64,000 bases of DNA from Anaeromonas frigoriresistens (GCF_016820655.1 NZ_WSFT01000036.1:62001-126000); one strand, 5' to 3'. Counted from the first letter of the stretch, positions 45,135 to 54,073 are shown. The notes: a model not told the origin generated them from the sequence alone. A program made the numbers and translations.

Positions 45135-46005
45135 CATTACCTAAGACTACATTATTTAGATGCTTACTTGCTATTTCTTTAGCTTCATACATTAAATCAA
45201 TATTTGTTGGAGGATTATCCATTTTATACATAGGAAAATATCTAGCAAGGTGAAGGGGTATGTCCCTATCAATACTACCTAAAAACTTTGAAAGGTCTTC
45301 TATTTCCTCCAAATTATCATTTTCTCCTGTTACTAAGAGGGTGGTTACCTCTACATGACATTCTTTTGCTGCAATTTCTATAGATTTAAGTACTGGATTT
45401 ATTCTGCCTCCACAAATATTTTCATAATACTCATTACTAAAGGCTTTTAAATCTATATTCATAGCATCCACAAAGGGAAGAAGTTCCTTTAAAGGCTCCT
45501 CTGATATAAAACCATTAGTAACTAATACTACTGATTTGTTTTTATCTCTTTCCTTTATTAGTTTAGCTGATTCAAACACATATTCATACCATATACTAGG
45601 CTCATTATAAGTAAAAGCAACACCTATATTATCACTGGTATTAAAGACTGTGTCAGATAACTCCCTTACCGATACTTGTTGACTATGAGAATGGTAGTCA
45701 GTGAATTGAGCAATAGAATAATTTTGACAAAAACTACAGGTTAAATTACATCCAAAGCTACCAACAGATAGTATTTTACTATTAGGTTTAAAGAATTTTA
45801 AAGGTTTCTTTTCAATAGGATCAAGAGATAGTGCTGTTACCTGTCCATAATTAGTACTGAATAGACTCCCCTCTTCATTAAGCCTTACACTACATTTTCC
45901 TAGATCGCCTTCTTTAATTAGACAATTATGAGGACATAGATAACAGTGTACTTTATCATCATCAAGCCTCTTATAAAACATTGCTTTCTTTTTGATTTTA
46001 TACAC
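45130..46005 (-). CDS. amrS: AmmeMemoRadiSam system radical SAM enzyme
   Basis: A radical SAM protein of 291 residues. The cluster motif is CNLTCSFC (Cys86, Cys90, Cys93), preceded by an N-terminal Cys cluster CYLCPHNC plus Cys38, as in AmrS and pyruvate-formate-lyase activase relatives. FTYNEPSIWYEY and VLVTNGFISEEPLKEL are family segments. Its substrate is unknown. It is read from a GTG directly after the MEMO-AMMECR1 gene, with ATG at 45981 as an alternative start. Other activases are less likely because of the partner gene. Confidence 0.88.
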   Translation of the reverse strand: MYKIKKKAMFYKRLDDDKVHCYLCPHNCLIKEGDLGKCSVRLNEEGSLFSTNYGQVTALSLDPIEKKPLKFFKPNSKILSVGSFGCNLTCSFCQNYSIAQFTDYHSHSQQVSVRELSDTVFNTSDNIGVAFTYNEPSIWYEYVFESAKLIKERDKNKSVVLVTNGFISEEPLKELLPFVDAMNIDLKAFSNEYYENICGGRINPVLKSIEIAAKECHVEVTTLLVTGENDNLEEIEDLSKFLGSIDRDIPLHLARYFPMYKMDNPPTNIDLMYEAKEIASKHLNNVVLGNV

Positions 46006-47412
46006 CTACCTTTCTATATATCTAATTACTTCAAATTTCTTTATATCATAATCTTCATTTTCATCTATTCCAGCTTTTTTTAGTACTATAGACAATTGTT
46101 GATCTACTGTATCTACACCTTCTAAGTCTGGCAGTAAAACTCCAGAACGAGTATCCTTAGAAATAATAACCCCATACTCTTTAGGGTTAAGCTCAGACTT
46201 TGTTGTAGGCTCTGGCTTTGTAAGTACGTCTACTGAAAAATCTATATCTTCTAATTCATCTTTTTCTACACTGAAGAATCTAGGATCATAAATCCCAGCT
46301 TCTATAGAATTTCTGATGATTTCTTCTGCAATAGATTCTGTTGTAGGGAATATGGTTCCAATACATCCTCTAAGTTCTCCTTCTTTCTTTAGGGATACGA
46401 ATACCCCTCTTTGTTTATTTTTCATATCATCAGTTATATAAGAGGGAAGCTCAGTAAGACGACTTCCAGTTTTTAAATAATGGGTAAGATTTTCTCTCGC
46501 TAATCTAACATAGGGATTACTATTTTTCACTCTGTTTTCATAGGACTTTCTTTTTCTATCTAATATAGAATCTAGCTTGCTATTATCATCATTATCAAAA
46601 CTAAATTCCATTACACCATAGCCTACTCCAAAGGTGCCTTCGTAGCTTAAAAGCTCCCCTTGGAATTGATATTTATCTAGTGCACCTAGCATGATAACAA
46701 CAGATCTCCTACCACATTCCCCAGCATTATTTATTACTTCTTTATTCATATTCAAAAGTCCTAAAGTATCTCCTTTTTCTAGTAATTTTAAAAATTCTTT
46801 ATCAAATTGTTTTCCATAAGGACTATAATCATAGGGACCTTCATCCTTTAGTCTATGAGACAAATCTCCACTGGCGATCATAAGTGCATTAACATCCATT
46901 GCTTCTAAGGCTTCACTAAGTACCATACCAAACTTGTATAATTCCATATCACTTAAAGGAGCATAAGTAATATGGATAATATTATAGTCGGTATAATATT
47001 TATTAATAAAATATAGGGGTACTATAGCTCCATGATCTAGTTTAAATGACGAATCATATTCATTTAATAACGAAGCATTAGATTTAACTATGGGGATTTC
47101 TTTATCAACAGCTAAATCATGGATTTTATCAGCTAGAGATATATCTATATTTACATTCATTGATACATCAGGAACTCCAAAATCGGATAAATCTCCTTGA
47201 ATATCTTCTCCATAGGATATAGAAAGAGCATCTCTAAACATGCTGCCATGGGGAGTTATCAAGATTATAGCATCTGGGGATTTCGTTTTAATTTCATTTC
47301 CTATTCTTTGCATACTTCTGTAGGTATCGATTATTTTCATTTCTTCACCTCTTCCTACCTCTGGAACAACTATAGGCGGGTGGGGAAGTAAATAGAATCC
47401 GTTAATACTCAA
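46006..47412 (-). CDS. AmmeMemoRadiSam fusion protein: MEMO domain plus AMMECR1 domain
   Basis: A 468-residue two-domain protein. Residues ~1-270 form a MEMO/class III extradiol-dioxygenase-like domain (LLPHPPIVVPEVGRGEE, ILITPHGSMF with a His, ASGDLSHRLKDEGPYDYSPYG). Residues ~295-468 are an AMMECR1 domain with VRLARENLTHYLKTG, RGVFVSLKKEGELRGCIGT and IEAGIYDPRFF. MEMO, AMMECR1 and the radical SAM partner co-occur widely; their joint function is unknown. The TTG at 47412 is seven bases after GGAGG; a GTG at 47421 overlaps that site. Confidence 0.87.
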   Translation of the reverse strand: MSINGFYLLPHPPIVVPEVGRGEEMKIIDTYRSMQRIGNEIKTKSPDAIILITPHGSMFRDALSISYGEDIQGDLSDFGVPDVSMNVNIDISLADKIHDLAVDKEIPIVKSNASLLNEYDSSFKLDHGAIVPLYFINKYYTDYNIIHITYAPLSDMELYKFGMVLSEALEAMDVNALMIASGDLSHRLKDEGPYDYSPYGKQFDKEFLKLLEKGDTLGLLNMNKEVINNAGECGRRSVVIMLGALDKYQFQGELLSYEGTFGVGYGVMEFSFDNDDNSKLDSILDRKRKSYENRVKNSNPYVRLARENLTHYLKTGSRLTELPSYITDDMKNKQRGVFVSLKKEGELRGCIGTIFPTTESIAEEIIRNSIEAGIYDPRFFSVEKDELEDIDFSVDVLTKPEPTTKSELNPKEYGVIISKDTRSGVLLPDLEGVDTVDQQLSIVLKKAGIDENEDYDIKKFEVIRYIER

Positions 47413-47421
47413 AGTGACCAC

Positions 47422-47625
47422 CTCCGATTAATATACTCTGTACATATATTTACCCTAATTATATGGATTTATTATAATAATGTAAAAGGGTAAATATTTA
47501 TTATTTAATATAAAAAGAATAATCATGATTATCTATTTTTAAAAATAAAAGGGAAAAAATATATAATAGGGAACTATTAATATATAGTAGAATAGTAGTA
47601 GTATTACCAGAGAGGAGATGTAAAA
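47422..47625. promoter_or_regulatory. Divergent spacer between the MEMO-AMMECR1 gene and the MutS-like gene
   Basis: About 200 bp, very AT-rich, without a gene. It contains ATTATAATAATG near 47471 and similar -10-like stretches; promoters for both neighbours presumably lie here, but I cannot place -35 elements with confidence. Confidence 0.35.
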
Positions 47626-49434
47626 TTGCAGGAGCCAAAAGATATATATATAAGAAGAAAAGAAAAATACTCTATATTATCAGAAATAATCCATAGAACT
47701 ATGAATATGGTTAGTTTACTAAGATTAGTAACAGCGATATCGATTTTCATTGTATTTATATTTTTGTCTAGAGATATGAGAGATGGAGTTATATGGGGGG
47801 TTACAGGAGTATTATCTGCTATATTTATATATTTGATAATATTTCATAACAAGTTAAAGCATATGTATAAATATTTTTTAATTTTCAAAGATATTAACTC
47901 TAAGTCAATAGATAGATTAGAGGGTAAATGGGTTTCTTTAAAAGATACTGGAGAAGAATTTATAAATGAAGAGCATAATTATACCTTTGACTTAGATATA
48001 TTTGGTCAAGGGTCATTATTTCAATACATAAATAATACATGTACATCCCAGGGAAGAAATAGATTAGCTTATGTTTTATCTAATCCCTTTACAACAAAAA
48101 AAGAGATTGATGAAAGACAGGATGCAATTAAAGAACTTTCTAAGAAAAGATGGTGGAGACAACGGCTTTTAGCTGAAGGAATGACTATAGAAGAAAAGAA
48201 TAGGGATAGCAAAAGTCTAATAGAGTGGGGAAAGAGTAAAAATACTTTGTATAGTAATAAATGGTTCAAAAGTATAGTCAGAATTCTTCCATTCATCACT
48301 ATTTTGTCAATACTTGCTGGGTATATTCTAGGAGTAATAACTTGGATAATACCTACCTTGTTAATCATAACTCAATACTCAATGGGATACTTCAACAGAA
48401 AAAATATAAATAAGGAGTTCAATGAAGTTTATAAATATAAAGATGAAATAAAAGTATATTGGAAAATACTTAATAACTTTGAAAAGGCTAAATTTAAATC
48501 ATCTTATTTGATTAAATTAAAAAACAGAATAAAAAATGATAAAGGATACTCTGCTATTAAACAATTTAAAGTTTTAGATAAAATAGTAGAAAACATATTA
48601 AATAGAAAGAATATTTTATTTATCCCTATCAATGTACTAACTTTATGGGATTATCACTGTTTAATAGCATTATATAAATGGAAAAACAATTCAGGGGATC
48701 TAGTAAGAGATTGGTTATATGTAGTTGGGGAAATCGAAGTTCTTTCAAGTTTATCTTCTATAGGATATGATAATCCCCAGTGGTCAATACCAGAAATAGC
48801 TGAAGAAGACTCTGTTTTCATATCAAGAGAGATAGCTCATCCTTTACTAATTAATAAGTCAGTAAGTAATAGTATAAAAATACAAGATCCTTCTAGAATA
48901 GTTTTGATAACAGGTTCTAATATGGCAGGGAAGAGTACATTTTTAAGAACTATAGGAATCAATCTTGTTTTAGCCTATAGTGGAACATATATTTGTGGTG
49001 AAAGACTCCGTTGTTCTTTGATGAACTTACAAACTTGTATGAGAATTAGCGATGATTTAGAAGCTGGGATTTCTTCTTTCTATGGAGAACTTAGAAGAAT
49101 AAGCAATATAGTGAAAGCCTCTAAGGAAGATACTCAAGTTTTCTTTTTGTTAGATGAAATATTTAAGGGGACGAACTCCTATGATAGACACCTAGGAGCT
49201 AAAATGCTATTAAAACAAATGTATAAAAATAATGCAATGGGTCTAGTTTCCACCCATGATTTAGAGTTAGGAGAACTTGAAAAAAGTACTATGGGCAATG
49301 TTTTGAATTATCATTTTCAAGAACATTATAAAGAGGGACAAATACACTTTGACTATCTCTTAAGAAGAGGGGTATCAACTACAAGAAATGCAATATATCT
49401 CATGAAAATGGCAGGAGTTGATATAGAAAATTAA
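47626..49434 (+). CDS. Membrane-anchored MutS-like ATPase
   Basis: A 602-residue protein with a MutS C-terminal ATPase domain but no mismatch-recognition domain. Two helices lie near residues 30-70 and one or two more near 215-250. MutS-core-like helices follow, then Walker A TGSNMAGKST near 428, and FFLLDEIFKGTNSYDRHLGA (Walker B) near 505, with STHDLELGELEK later. Such 'MutS-related' proteins are distinct from repair MutS and have no settled role. The start is TTG 12 bases after GAGGAGA. Repair function is not implied. Confidence 0.8.
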   Translation: MQEPKDIYIRRKEKYSILSEIIHRTMNMVSLLRLVTAISIFIVFIFLSRDMRDGVIWGVTGVLSAIFIYLIIFHNKLKHMYKYFLIFKDINSKSIDRLEGKWVSLKDTGEEFINEEHNYTFDLDIFGQGSLFQYINNTCTSQGRNRLAYVLSNPFTTKKEIDERQDAIKELSKKRWWRQRLLAEGMTIEEKNRDSKSLIEWGKSKNTLYSNKWFKSIVRILPFITILSILAGYILGVITWIIPTLLIITQYSMGYFNRKNINKEFNEVYKYKDEIKVYWKILNNFEKAKFKSSYLIKLKNRIKNDKGYSAIKQFKVLDKIVENILNRKNILFIPINVLTLWDYHCLIALYKWKNNSGDLVRDWLYVVGEIEVLSSLSSIGYDNPQWSIPEIAEEDSVFISREIAHPLLINKSVSNSIKIQDPSRIVLITGSNMAGKSTFLRTIGINLVLAYSGTYICGERLRCSLMNLQTCMRISDDLEAGISSFYGELRRISNIVKASKEDTQVFFLLDEIFKGTNSYDRHLGAKMLLKQMYKNNAMGLVSTHDLELGELEKSTMGNVLNYHFQEHYKEGQIHFDYLLRRGVSTTRNAIYLMKMAGVDIEN

Positions 49435-49456
49435 TATAAATTAACTTAATTCCCTA

Positions 49457-49484
49457 TTTACTTATCGGAATATATGTGTATAAT
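49457..49484 (+). promoter_or_regulatory. Probable promoter of the tcyP-type gene
   Basis: TTTACT at 49457-49462 and TATAAT at 49479-49484 with a 16-base spacer, 32 bases before the transporter start codon. The first element is only a fair match. Confidence 0.4.
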
Positions 49485-49515
49485 ATAAATAAGACTAAAA
49501 TAGGAGGGAATTAAC

Positions 49516-50880
49516 ATGAATGATATAATATTAATCATTTTAAATATATTAGTATTTTCAGGTCTAATATATGGATTGTTTATGATGCAAAAGAAACATA
49601 TATCCTTCACCAAAAGGGTATTGTTAGCTCTAGTAGGGGGAATTATTTTTGGAGGTATTCTACAATTAATTTATGGTTCAGGTTCAAATGTTGTTACGGA
49701 ATCCAATACATGGATTTCTATAGTAGGATCTGCCTATGTTAGGTTATTAAAAATGATAGTAATTCCACTAATATTTGTAGCTATAACTAGTGCAGTAATA
49801 AATCAAGACTCAAAAAATCTTGGTAAAATGGCTGGCATAATTATATTAGTATTAGTTCTAACTACAGCTATATCAGCAGCAGTAGGTGCGGGAACAGCTA
49901 GTATCTTTAATTTAACAGCCGAAGGGTTGCAACAGGGACAAGATGAAATTGCAGCTGGAGAAAGATTAGAAGAAAGGTTAGGAGAATTTCAACAACAAAG
50001 TATTCCTGACCAAATAGTAGGGATTATTCCAACTAATCCATTTTACTCTATGACGGGACAAGGTAGTTCGTCTACATTATCAGTAGTTGTATTTGCTGCT
50101 ATTATAGCGATAGCTACAATAGGACTTAGAAGAAAAAAACCAGAATCAGCAGAACACTTTGCTAAAATAATTAAGACATTGCATGATGTAGTTATGAGAA
50201 TGGTAACTCTAATATTAAGACTAACTCCTTATGGAGTATTAGCTCTTATGACTAAAGTGATGTCAACAAGTAATTTTGAGGAAATATATAGATTATTAAA
50301 GTTCGTATTAGCATCCTATGTGGCTCTAATTTTAATGATGATTATTCACTTTATAATATTAGCTATATTTGGATTAAATCCTATGAAGTTTATTATGAAA
50401 TCAGCCCCAGTTCTTGCCTTTGCCTTTACTTCAAGAACAAGTGCAGGAGCTTTGCCATTAAATATTGAGACTCAAATTGATAAACTAGGAGTTTCAGAGG
50501 GACATGCTAACCTATCAGCTTCATTAGGAACTAGTATTGGACAAAATGGATGTGCCGGTATTTATCCTGCTATGTTAGCCATTATGATAGCACCGACTAT
50601 AGGAATAAATCCATTAGCTCCAGCATTTTTAATAAAATTAATTATAGTAACAGCATTAAGTTCCTTTGGTATTGCAGGAGTTGGTGGTGGTGCTACTTTT
50701 GCAGCTTTAATAGTTTTATCTACAATGGGACTTCCAGTAGGATTAGTAGGTTTACTAATAGCTATAGAACCATTAATTGATATGGGTAGAACAGCTGTAA
50801 ATGTAAGTGGATCAATGGTGTCAGGCTTAATTTCAAGTAAGATAATGAATAAGATTAATACAGAAGTTTATAATAAATAA
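49516..50880 (+). CDS. tcyP: Sodium:dicarboxylate-family symporter, L-cystine transporter TcyP-type
   Basis: A 454-residue DAACS transporter with about eight helices plus re-entrant loops. Marks include SAYVRLLKMIVIPLIFVAITSAVINQ near 75, SRTSAGALPLNIETQID near 308 (the serine-rich loop), and GIAGVGGGATFAALIVLSTMGLP near 395. Overall sequence resembles TcyP of Bacillus rather than GltP or DctA. A hydrophilic insert with QQGQDEIAAGERLEERLGEFQQQ near 135-165 is typical of TcyP. A strong terminator begins within its stop codon. Substrate is by family similarity. Confidence 0.82.
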   Translation: MNDIILIILNILVFSGLIYGLFMMQKKHISFTKRVLLALVGGIIFGGILQLIYGSGSNVVTESNTWISIVGSAYVRLLKMIVIPLIFVAITSAVINQDSKNLGKMAGIIILVLVLTTAISAAVGAGTASIFNLTAEGLQQGQDEIAAGERLEERLGEFQQQSIPDQIVGIIPTNPFYSMTGQGSSSTLSVVVFAAIIAIATIGLRRKKPESAEHFAKIIKTLHDVVMRMVTLILRLTPYGVLALMTKVMSTSNFEEIYRLLKFVLASYVALILMMIIHFIILAIFGLNPMKFIMKSAPVLAFAFTSRTSAGALPLNIETQIDKLGVSEGHANLSASLGTSIGQNGCAGIYPAMLAIMIAPTIGINPLAPAFLIKLIIVTALSSFGIAGVGGGATFAALIVLSTMGLPVGLVGLLIAIEPLIDMGRTAVNVSGSMVSGLISSKIMNKINTEVYNK

Positions 50881-50910
50881 AAAGGAAGACCCTAGGGTCT
50901 TCCTTTTTAG
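50879..50910 (+). terminator. Terminator after the tcyP-type gene
   Basis: AAGGAAGACC, a short CTAG centre, and GGTCTTCCTT, with A residues before and TTTTT after. It is almost identical to the hairpin at 54303-54330, on the other side of the peptide/ABC block, with a compensatory base-pair change. Confidence 0.9.
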
Positions 50911-51113
50911 GTGTAAAATTGAAAGATATTTTTCTATAGTTACAGATTCTCTTTGGAATAAATATATATATATAAACTGTGCTAAATTATATATATTATT
51001 AAGTTATGATTTGAAGTTGAATAGATAATAGAGCTGGAATTATTATGTGGTTAAATAGCATCCATTATAATTTTCTTCAAATATAGACAGAGCACCAGAA
51101 TATTGTCGAACGA

Positions 51114-51177
51114 TAAATTTGATAAATAAATTTACCTGTGATATAATTTTGATAAATAAATTTACTAATATTATAAT
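51114..51177 (+). promoter_or_regulatory. Two tandem, nearly identical promoters with an operator-like repeat
   Basis: Promoter 1: TTGATA 51119-51124, 17 bases, TATAAT 51142-51147. Promoter 2: TTGATA 51149-51154, 17 bases, TATAAT 51172-51177. Both share the block TTTGATAAATAAATTTAC at a 30-bp offset, and the first also sits in an inverted repeat TAAATTT-N7-AAATTTA (51114-51134) overlapping the -35, which could be an operator. No other promoter in the window matches the consensus as well. Confidence 0.7.
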
Positions 51178-51435
51178 GATAAAGGAATATATTGTTTGGA
51201 CATTAAATAAAATTAAATAAAAATAATTTATTATAAATTAATCGAGCGATAAAGGATAAGTGTTTCATGCCACTTATTATTTAAATGTTCTATCATTGAT
51301 TGAAATAAGGCCATTATATAAGTGACATAGTTAATTTTAGACTATAAGGATAGTAAAATAATAAATAAATTTTTAAAATAACTTATACAAAGTACTTATT
51401 TAGAAGAAATACTTAAAGGATTTGACTGCTGGGAC

Positions 51436-51463
51436 ATTAAAGGTAGCTCGAGATACCTTTAAT
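51436..51463. repeat. Near-perfect 28-bp palindrome
   Basis: ATTAAAGGTAGCTC is followed directly by its reverse complement with one mismatch (GAGATACCTTTAAT), centred on CTCGAG. No T tract follows, so it looks more like a dimeric-protein site or a cruciform/RNA hairpin than a terminator. Confidence 0.6.
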
Positions 51464-51810
51464 ATAGAAACTATTATAATAACATAGAAAGATAAGCGTA
51501 ATCTCTAATGTATCTGATGAAATAGCTTTAAATATTTCTGAATATTTCGATAATTAAGTAATGCGTTTTAATACGCTAATATTCTTGATGTTATTTAATA
51601 GTAAAACATAAAATTCATTTATTGGACATGCTACTATTTTATAGCTAATTTATTATTACCAATAAAATTACATCTAGGTAGATTTGTAGTCCTGAGGGAA
51701 TTATTCCTAAAGGATAGGTAAAATGGTTATTTTCTCAAATAAAAAACGTATCATTAAAATGTGAGCATAATATGTTATTTTAATAAGTTGAACAAAAATA
51801 AGGAGTGGTG

Positions 51811-51831
51811 TCAAAAAACAACCTTTTTTGA
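51811..51831 (+). other. Hairpin just upstream of the secreted-peptide gene
   Basis: TCAAAAAA and TTTTTTGA form an 8-bp A/T stem around CAACC. It could weakly end transcription or control translation, 30 bases before the start codon; it is not GC-rich enough for a normal terminator. Confidence 0.4.
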
Positions 51832-51860
51832 GACTACGTGTGAAGAAAGGTAGGATTTAA

Positions 51861-52256
51861 ATGAAAAGAAAAAAATATGTTGCTTTTTTAATTGCCTTTG
51901 TTATGTGTTTAATTACTTTAATGCCAGCCGCTGCATCTGCAGATACTTCTAGTACATGGAGCACAAGAGGAGTTAAACATCTTGCTTGGACGAAAAATTA
52001 TATATGGTGGTCTTATGATTCATCTAAGATTATAGCTTCTGATACAGACCAACAACGTAGCGGTTTATTTGTTATAAATAGAGGCATTACAAAATTAGGG
52101 TCACAATCTACAAGCACTAAGTGGGTTTTTAACTGTAAGAATGAATTTTTAGCAGGTGCAGAATTAGGTGGAGTAACTCTTGGATGGGCACAAACTATTA
52201 TTGATCAAGCTAGAGTTTATGTGTCCGGTAATGGCTACTGGAGTTTTGATATTTAG
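51861..52256 (+). CDS. Secreted Trp-rich peptide, bacteriocin-like, possibly distantly lactococcin 972-like
   Basis: A 131-residue precursor. A signal peptide (MKRKK, hydrophobic core, then PAAASA) ends at about residue 27 (A-S-A before Asp28), leaving a mature protein of about 104 residues with seven Trp, one Cys (92) and no helix-forming stretch long enough for a membrane. It begins STWSTRGVKHLAW and ends YVSGNGYWSFDI. The TW-x3-G start, Trp/Tyr content and beta-type pattern recall lactococcin 972 proteins, as does the following ABC pair, but no diagnostic motif is complete. The start has AAAGGTAGGA. Its function is not known. Confidence 0.6.
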   Translation: MKRKKYVAFLIAFVMCLITLMPAAASADTSSTWSTRGVKHLAWTKNYIWWSYDSSKIIASDTDQQRSGLFVINRGITKLGSQSTSTKWVFNCKNEFLAGAELGGVTLGWAQTIIDQARVYVSGNGYWSFDI

Positions 52257-52337
52257 TTTTTATTTGTAAAATAATCAATTAGATACATTAGTAGATTAAT
52301 AAACTATTACATTTTATTGAAAAGACATATTTAAAAA

Positions 52338-52378
52338 CCCATTCACTTTTAGACAATGGATATCTAGAAGTGAATGGG
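52338..52378 (+). other. Strong intercistronic hairpin between the peptide gene and the ABC genes
   Basis: CCCATTCACTT and AAGTGAATGGG form an 11-bp perfect stem, extended inwards by a G-T mismatch and TAGA/TCTA. There is no T tract after it, so it is not a standard terminator. It could stabilise the 3' end of the peptide message or lower expression of the transporter genes. Confidence 0.6.
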
Positions 52379-52402
52379 ATAAATTATAAAGGAGATTGAT
52401 TT

Positions 52403-53071
52403 ATGATACAATGTACTAATTTTTCTAAGAGTTATTCAAATAAATGCATAATAGAGAAATCAAGTTTTGAAATAAGGGAGAATAAGATTTCATTTTTAAT
52501 GGGACCTAATGGTTCGGGAAAGACAACACTTATCAAATGTATGATGGAAATGGAAAAATATAATGGTGATTTTATTTTTGAGGGTAAAAATATAAGTCAG
52601 ATACGAGATAAGTGTATGGTTCTTTGGGATGATTGTCCTTTTTATATGAATCTTAATGGAATAAAAAATCTAATAATCTTTGGTGAAAATAAAAAATCTA
52701 AAAATGAAATTAAAGAAATCGCATCTAATTACTTAGATTATGGATTACTAAGAAGAAAAGTAAAGACATATTCTTATGGACAGAAAAAAAAATTAGCCTT
52801 AGTATTGGTGGAAATTTTAGAACCTAAGTATTTGATTATGGATGAAATATCAAATGGATTAGACTATGAGATGATAAGAATATTAAAAAAAATTATTAAA
52901 AGTTGGTCGAAGGATATGACTATTTTACTTACAGGTCATCAATTTAGTTTTTACAATGATATAGTAGATGATTTGTTTGTGTTTAAAAATAAACAGATAA
53001 CATTACTAAAAGAGAATTTTTCTGACAGTGGTGAAAAGTTGGAGGATGTATATGATGAAGAAATATGTTAA
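52403..53071 (+). CDS. ABC transporter ATP-binding protein (peptide/immunity-type)
   Basis: A 222-residue ABC ATPase. Walker A is MGPNGSGKTT near 34, the signature reads YSYGQKKKLALVL near 115, Walker B is YLIMDEISNGLDYE near 142, and the H-loop region is LLTGHQFSFY. The Q-loop glutamine position reads LWDDCPF, so the usual Gln is missing. It is probably coupled to the membrane protein encoded next, with which it overlaps by about 20 bases. In bacteriocin loci such pairs give export or self-protection; which one applies here is unknown. Confidence 0.85.
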   Translation: MIQCTNFSKSYSNKCIIEKSSFEIRENKISFLMGPNGSGKTTLIKCMMEMEKYNGDFIFEGKNISQIRDKCMVLWDDCPFYMNLNGIKNLIIFGENKKSKNEIKEIASNYLDYGLLRRKVKTYSYGQKKKLALVLVEILEPKYLIMDEISNGLDYEMIRILKKIIKSWSKDMTILLTGHQFSFYNDIVDDLFVFKNKQITLLKENFSDSGEKLEDVYDEEIC

Positions 53072-53987
53072 ACAAGAATTAAGGTGGGGAATTAATTCAA
53101 AGATTTATTACATAGTCGCAATTTTTTTAAGTTTATTATTTGTATTAACGTTATTTTTAAATTATAGTGCGGTTATTAATACATATGATAGCTATCTTAA
53201 AACTGAGAATTATTATGTGGAAAATGGACTTGATATTGAAAAAGATTTAGCTGGTGAGTATAACTTGGAAGAGAATGAAAATGGAGGGACAGTTTCTAAT
53301 CCTATTTTGTATTACAAAGATACTGTAAGTAGGCATATTTATGCAGCAAGTCCTAAATATATGTTGTCACAACTTTTAGAGTCTTCAATTTTACTTTTTC
53401 CCTTAGTATTTGGAATTTTGGGACTGTTAGTTGCTAGCACTGACTTTAAGTATAAAACGATTAAGCTTAAGACAGTAAGAATGGACAGGTCTACTCTTGG
53501 AATTGTAAAACAGTTATCAATAGTATTTAGTAGTTTTATTATTTTAGTAATAACATTAATTATTTCTTATCTTATAGGATGGATTATGTACATTAAATTA
53601 TCGAGTAGTATACCAATTGAAGAATTTAATGTAGGGACATTCAATGCAAGCTCATTAATTATAGTAAAATTCATTTTTGCATATATAATTGCTTTGATTT
53701 TCGCAGAAATTGGTTATACTTTAGGTATGATATTTAAGAATTCAATTATAGGAATGATTGTAATTATTGTATATATATATATATTGCCTAATCTTGGTAG
53801 GTTTGATTTAAAAAATTCCTATTTTTACTTTGCTAGAAAGGTTTTTGATTTTTATGGTGTGGTTTCTGTCCAATCTCCTAAAGAAACTTCACTTATAGTA
53901 TCTACACTGATTATATTATCTGTTATTATCATATCATTTATTGCAAATATGTTTATCATAGTAAAACGTAGTTCATTTGAGAGTTGA
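53052..53987 (+). CDS. ABC transporter permease partner
   Basis: A 311-residue membrane protein with about six helices (near 10-35, 105-130, 155-180, 205-230, 235-252 and 282-305). After helix 1 there is an extracellular loop of about 75 residues containing ENYYVENGLDIEKDLAGEY and DTVSRHIYAASPKYMLS. The layout is that of ABC-2-type permeases. I start at ATG 53052, six bases after GGAGG; neighbouring ATGs at 53046 and 53055 are possible. It shares an operon with the ATPase gene. Confidence 0.8.
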   Translation: MMKKYVKQELRWGINSKIYYIVAIFLSLLFVLTLFLNYSAVINTYDSYLKTENYYVENGLDIEKDLAGEYNLEENENGGTVSNPILYYKDTVSRHIYAASPKYMLSQLLESSILLFPLVFGILGLLVASTDFKYKTIKLKTVRMDRSTLGIVKQLSIVFSSFIILVITLIISYLIGWIMYIKLSSSIPIEEFNVGTFNASSLIIVKFIFAYIIALIFAEIGYTLGMIFKNSIIGMIVIIVYIYILPNLGRFDLKNSYFYFARKVFDFYGVVSVQSPKETSLIVSTLIILSVIIISFIANMFIIVKRSSFES

Positions 53988-54073
53988 TAGATACCTTTTA
54001 ATTAAAATTAATAGAATCTCATGTTATTGAGAAAGGTATATGTTTTATAAAATTGAAGTTTGGAGGAGAAAGA

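Larger units (their letters stand above)
50911..51860 (+). other. Long AT-rich region without a recognised gene, upstream of the secreted-peptide gene
   Basis: About 950 bp in which I find no convincing coding frame on either strand. It holds two tandem promoters (51119-51177), a near-perfect 28-bp palindrome (51436-51463), smaller hairpins such as ATAAGTG/CACTTAT (51256-51277) and a hairpin near the end (51811-51831). It may be a long regulatory leader, an unrecognised RNA, or remains of decayed genes. Confidence 0.5.

Noticed and set aside
51118-51165. Direct repeat of 18 bases, considered as the start of a CRISPR or iteron array
   Set aside because: Only two copies exist, and both are explained by two promoters with the same spacer; there is no cas or rep gene.
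50911-51860. Possible decayed gene upstream of the secreted-peptide gene
   Set aside because: I looked for protein-like stretches in all frames and found none that I could assign; it is described as a gene-free region instead.
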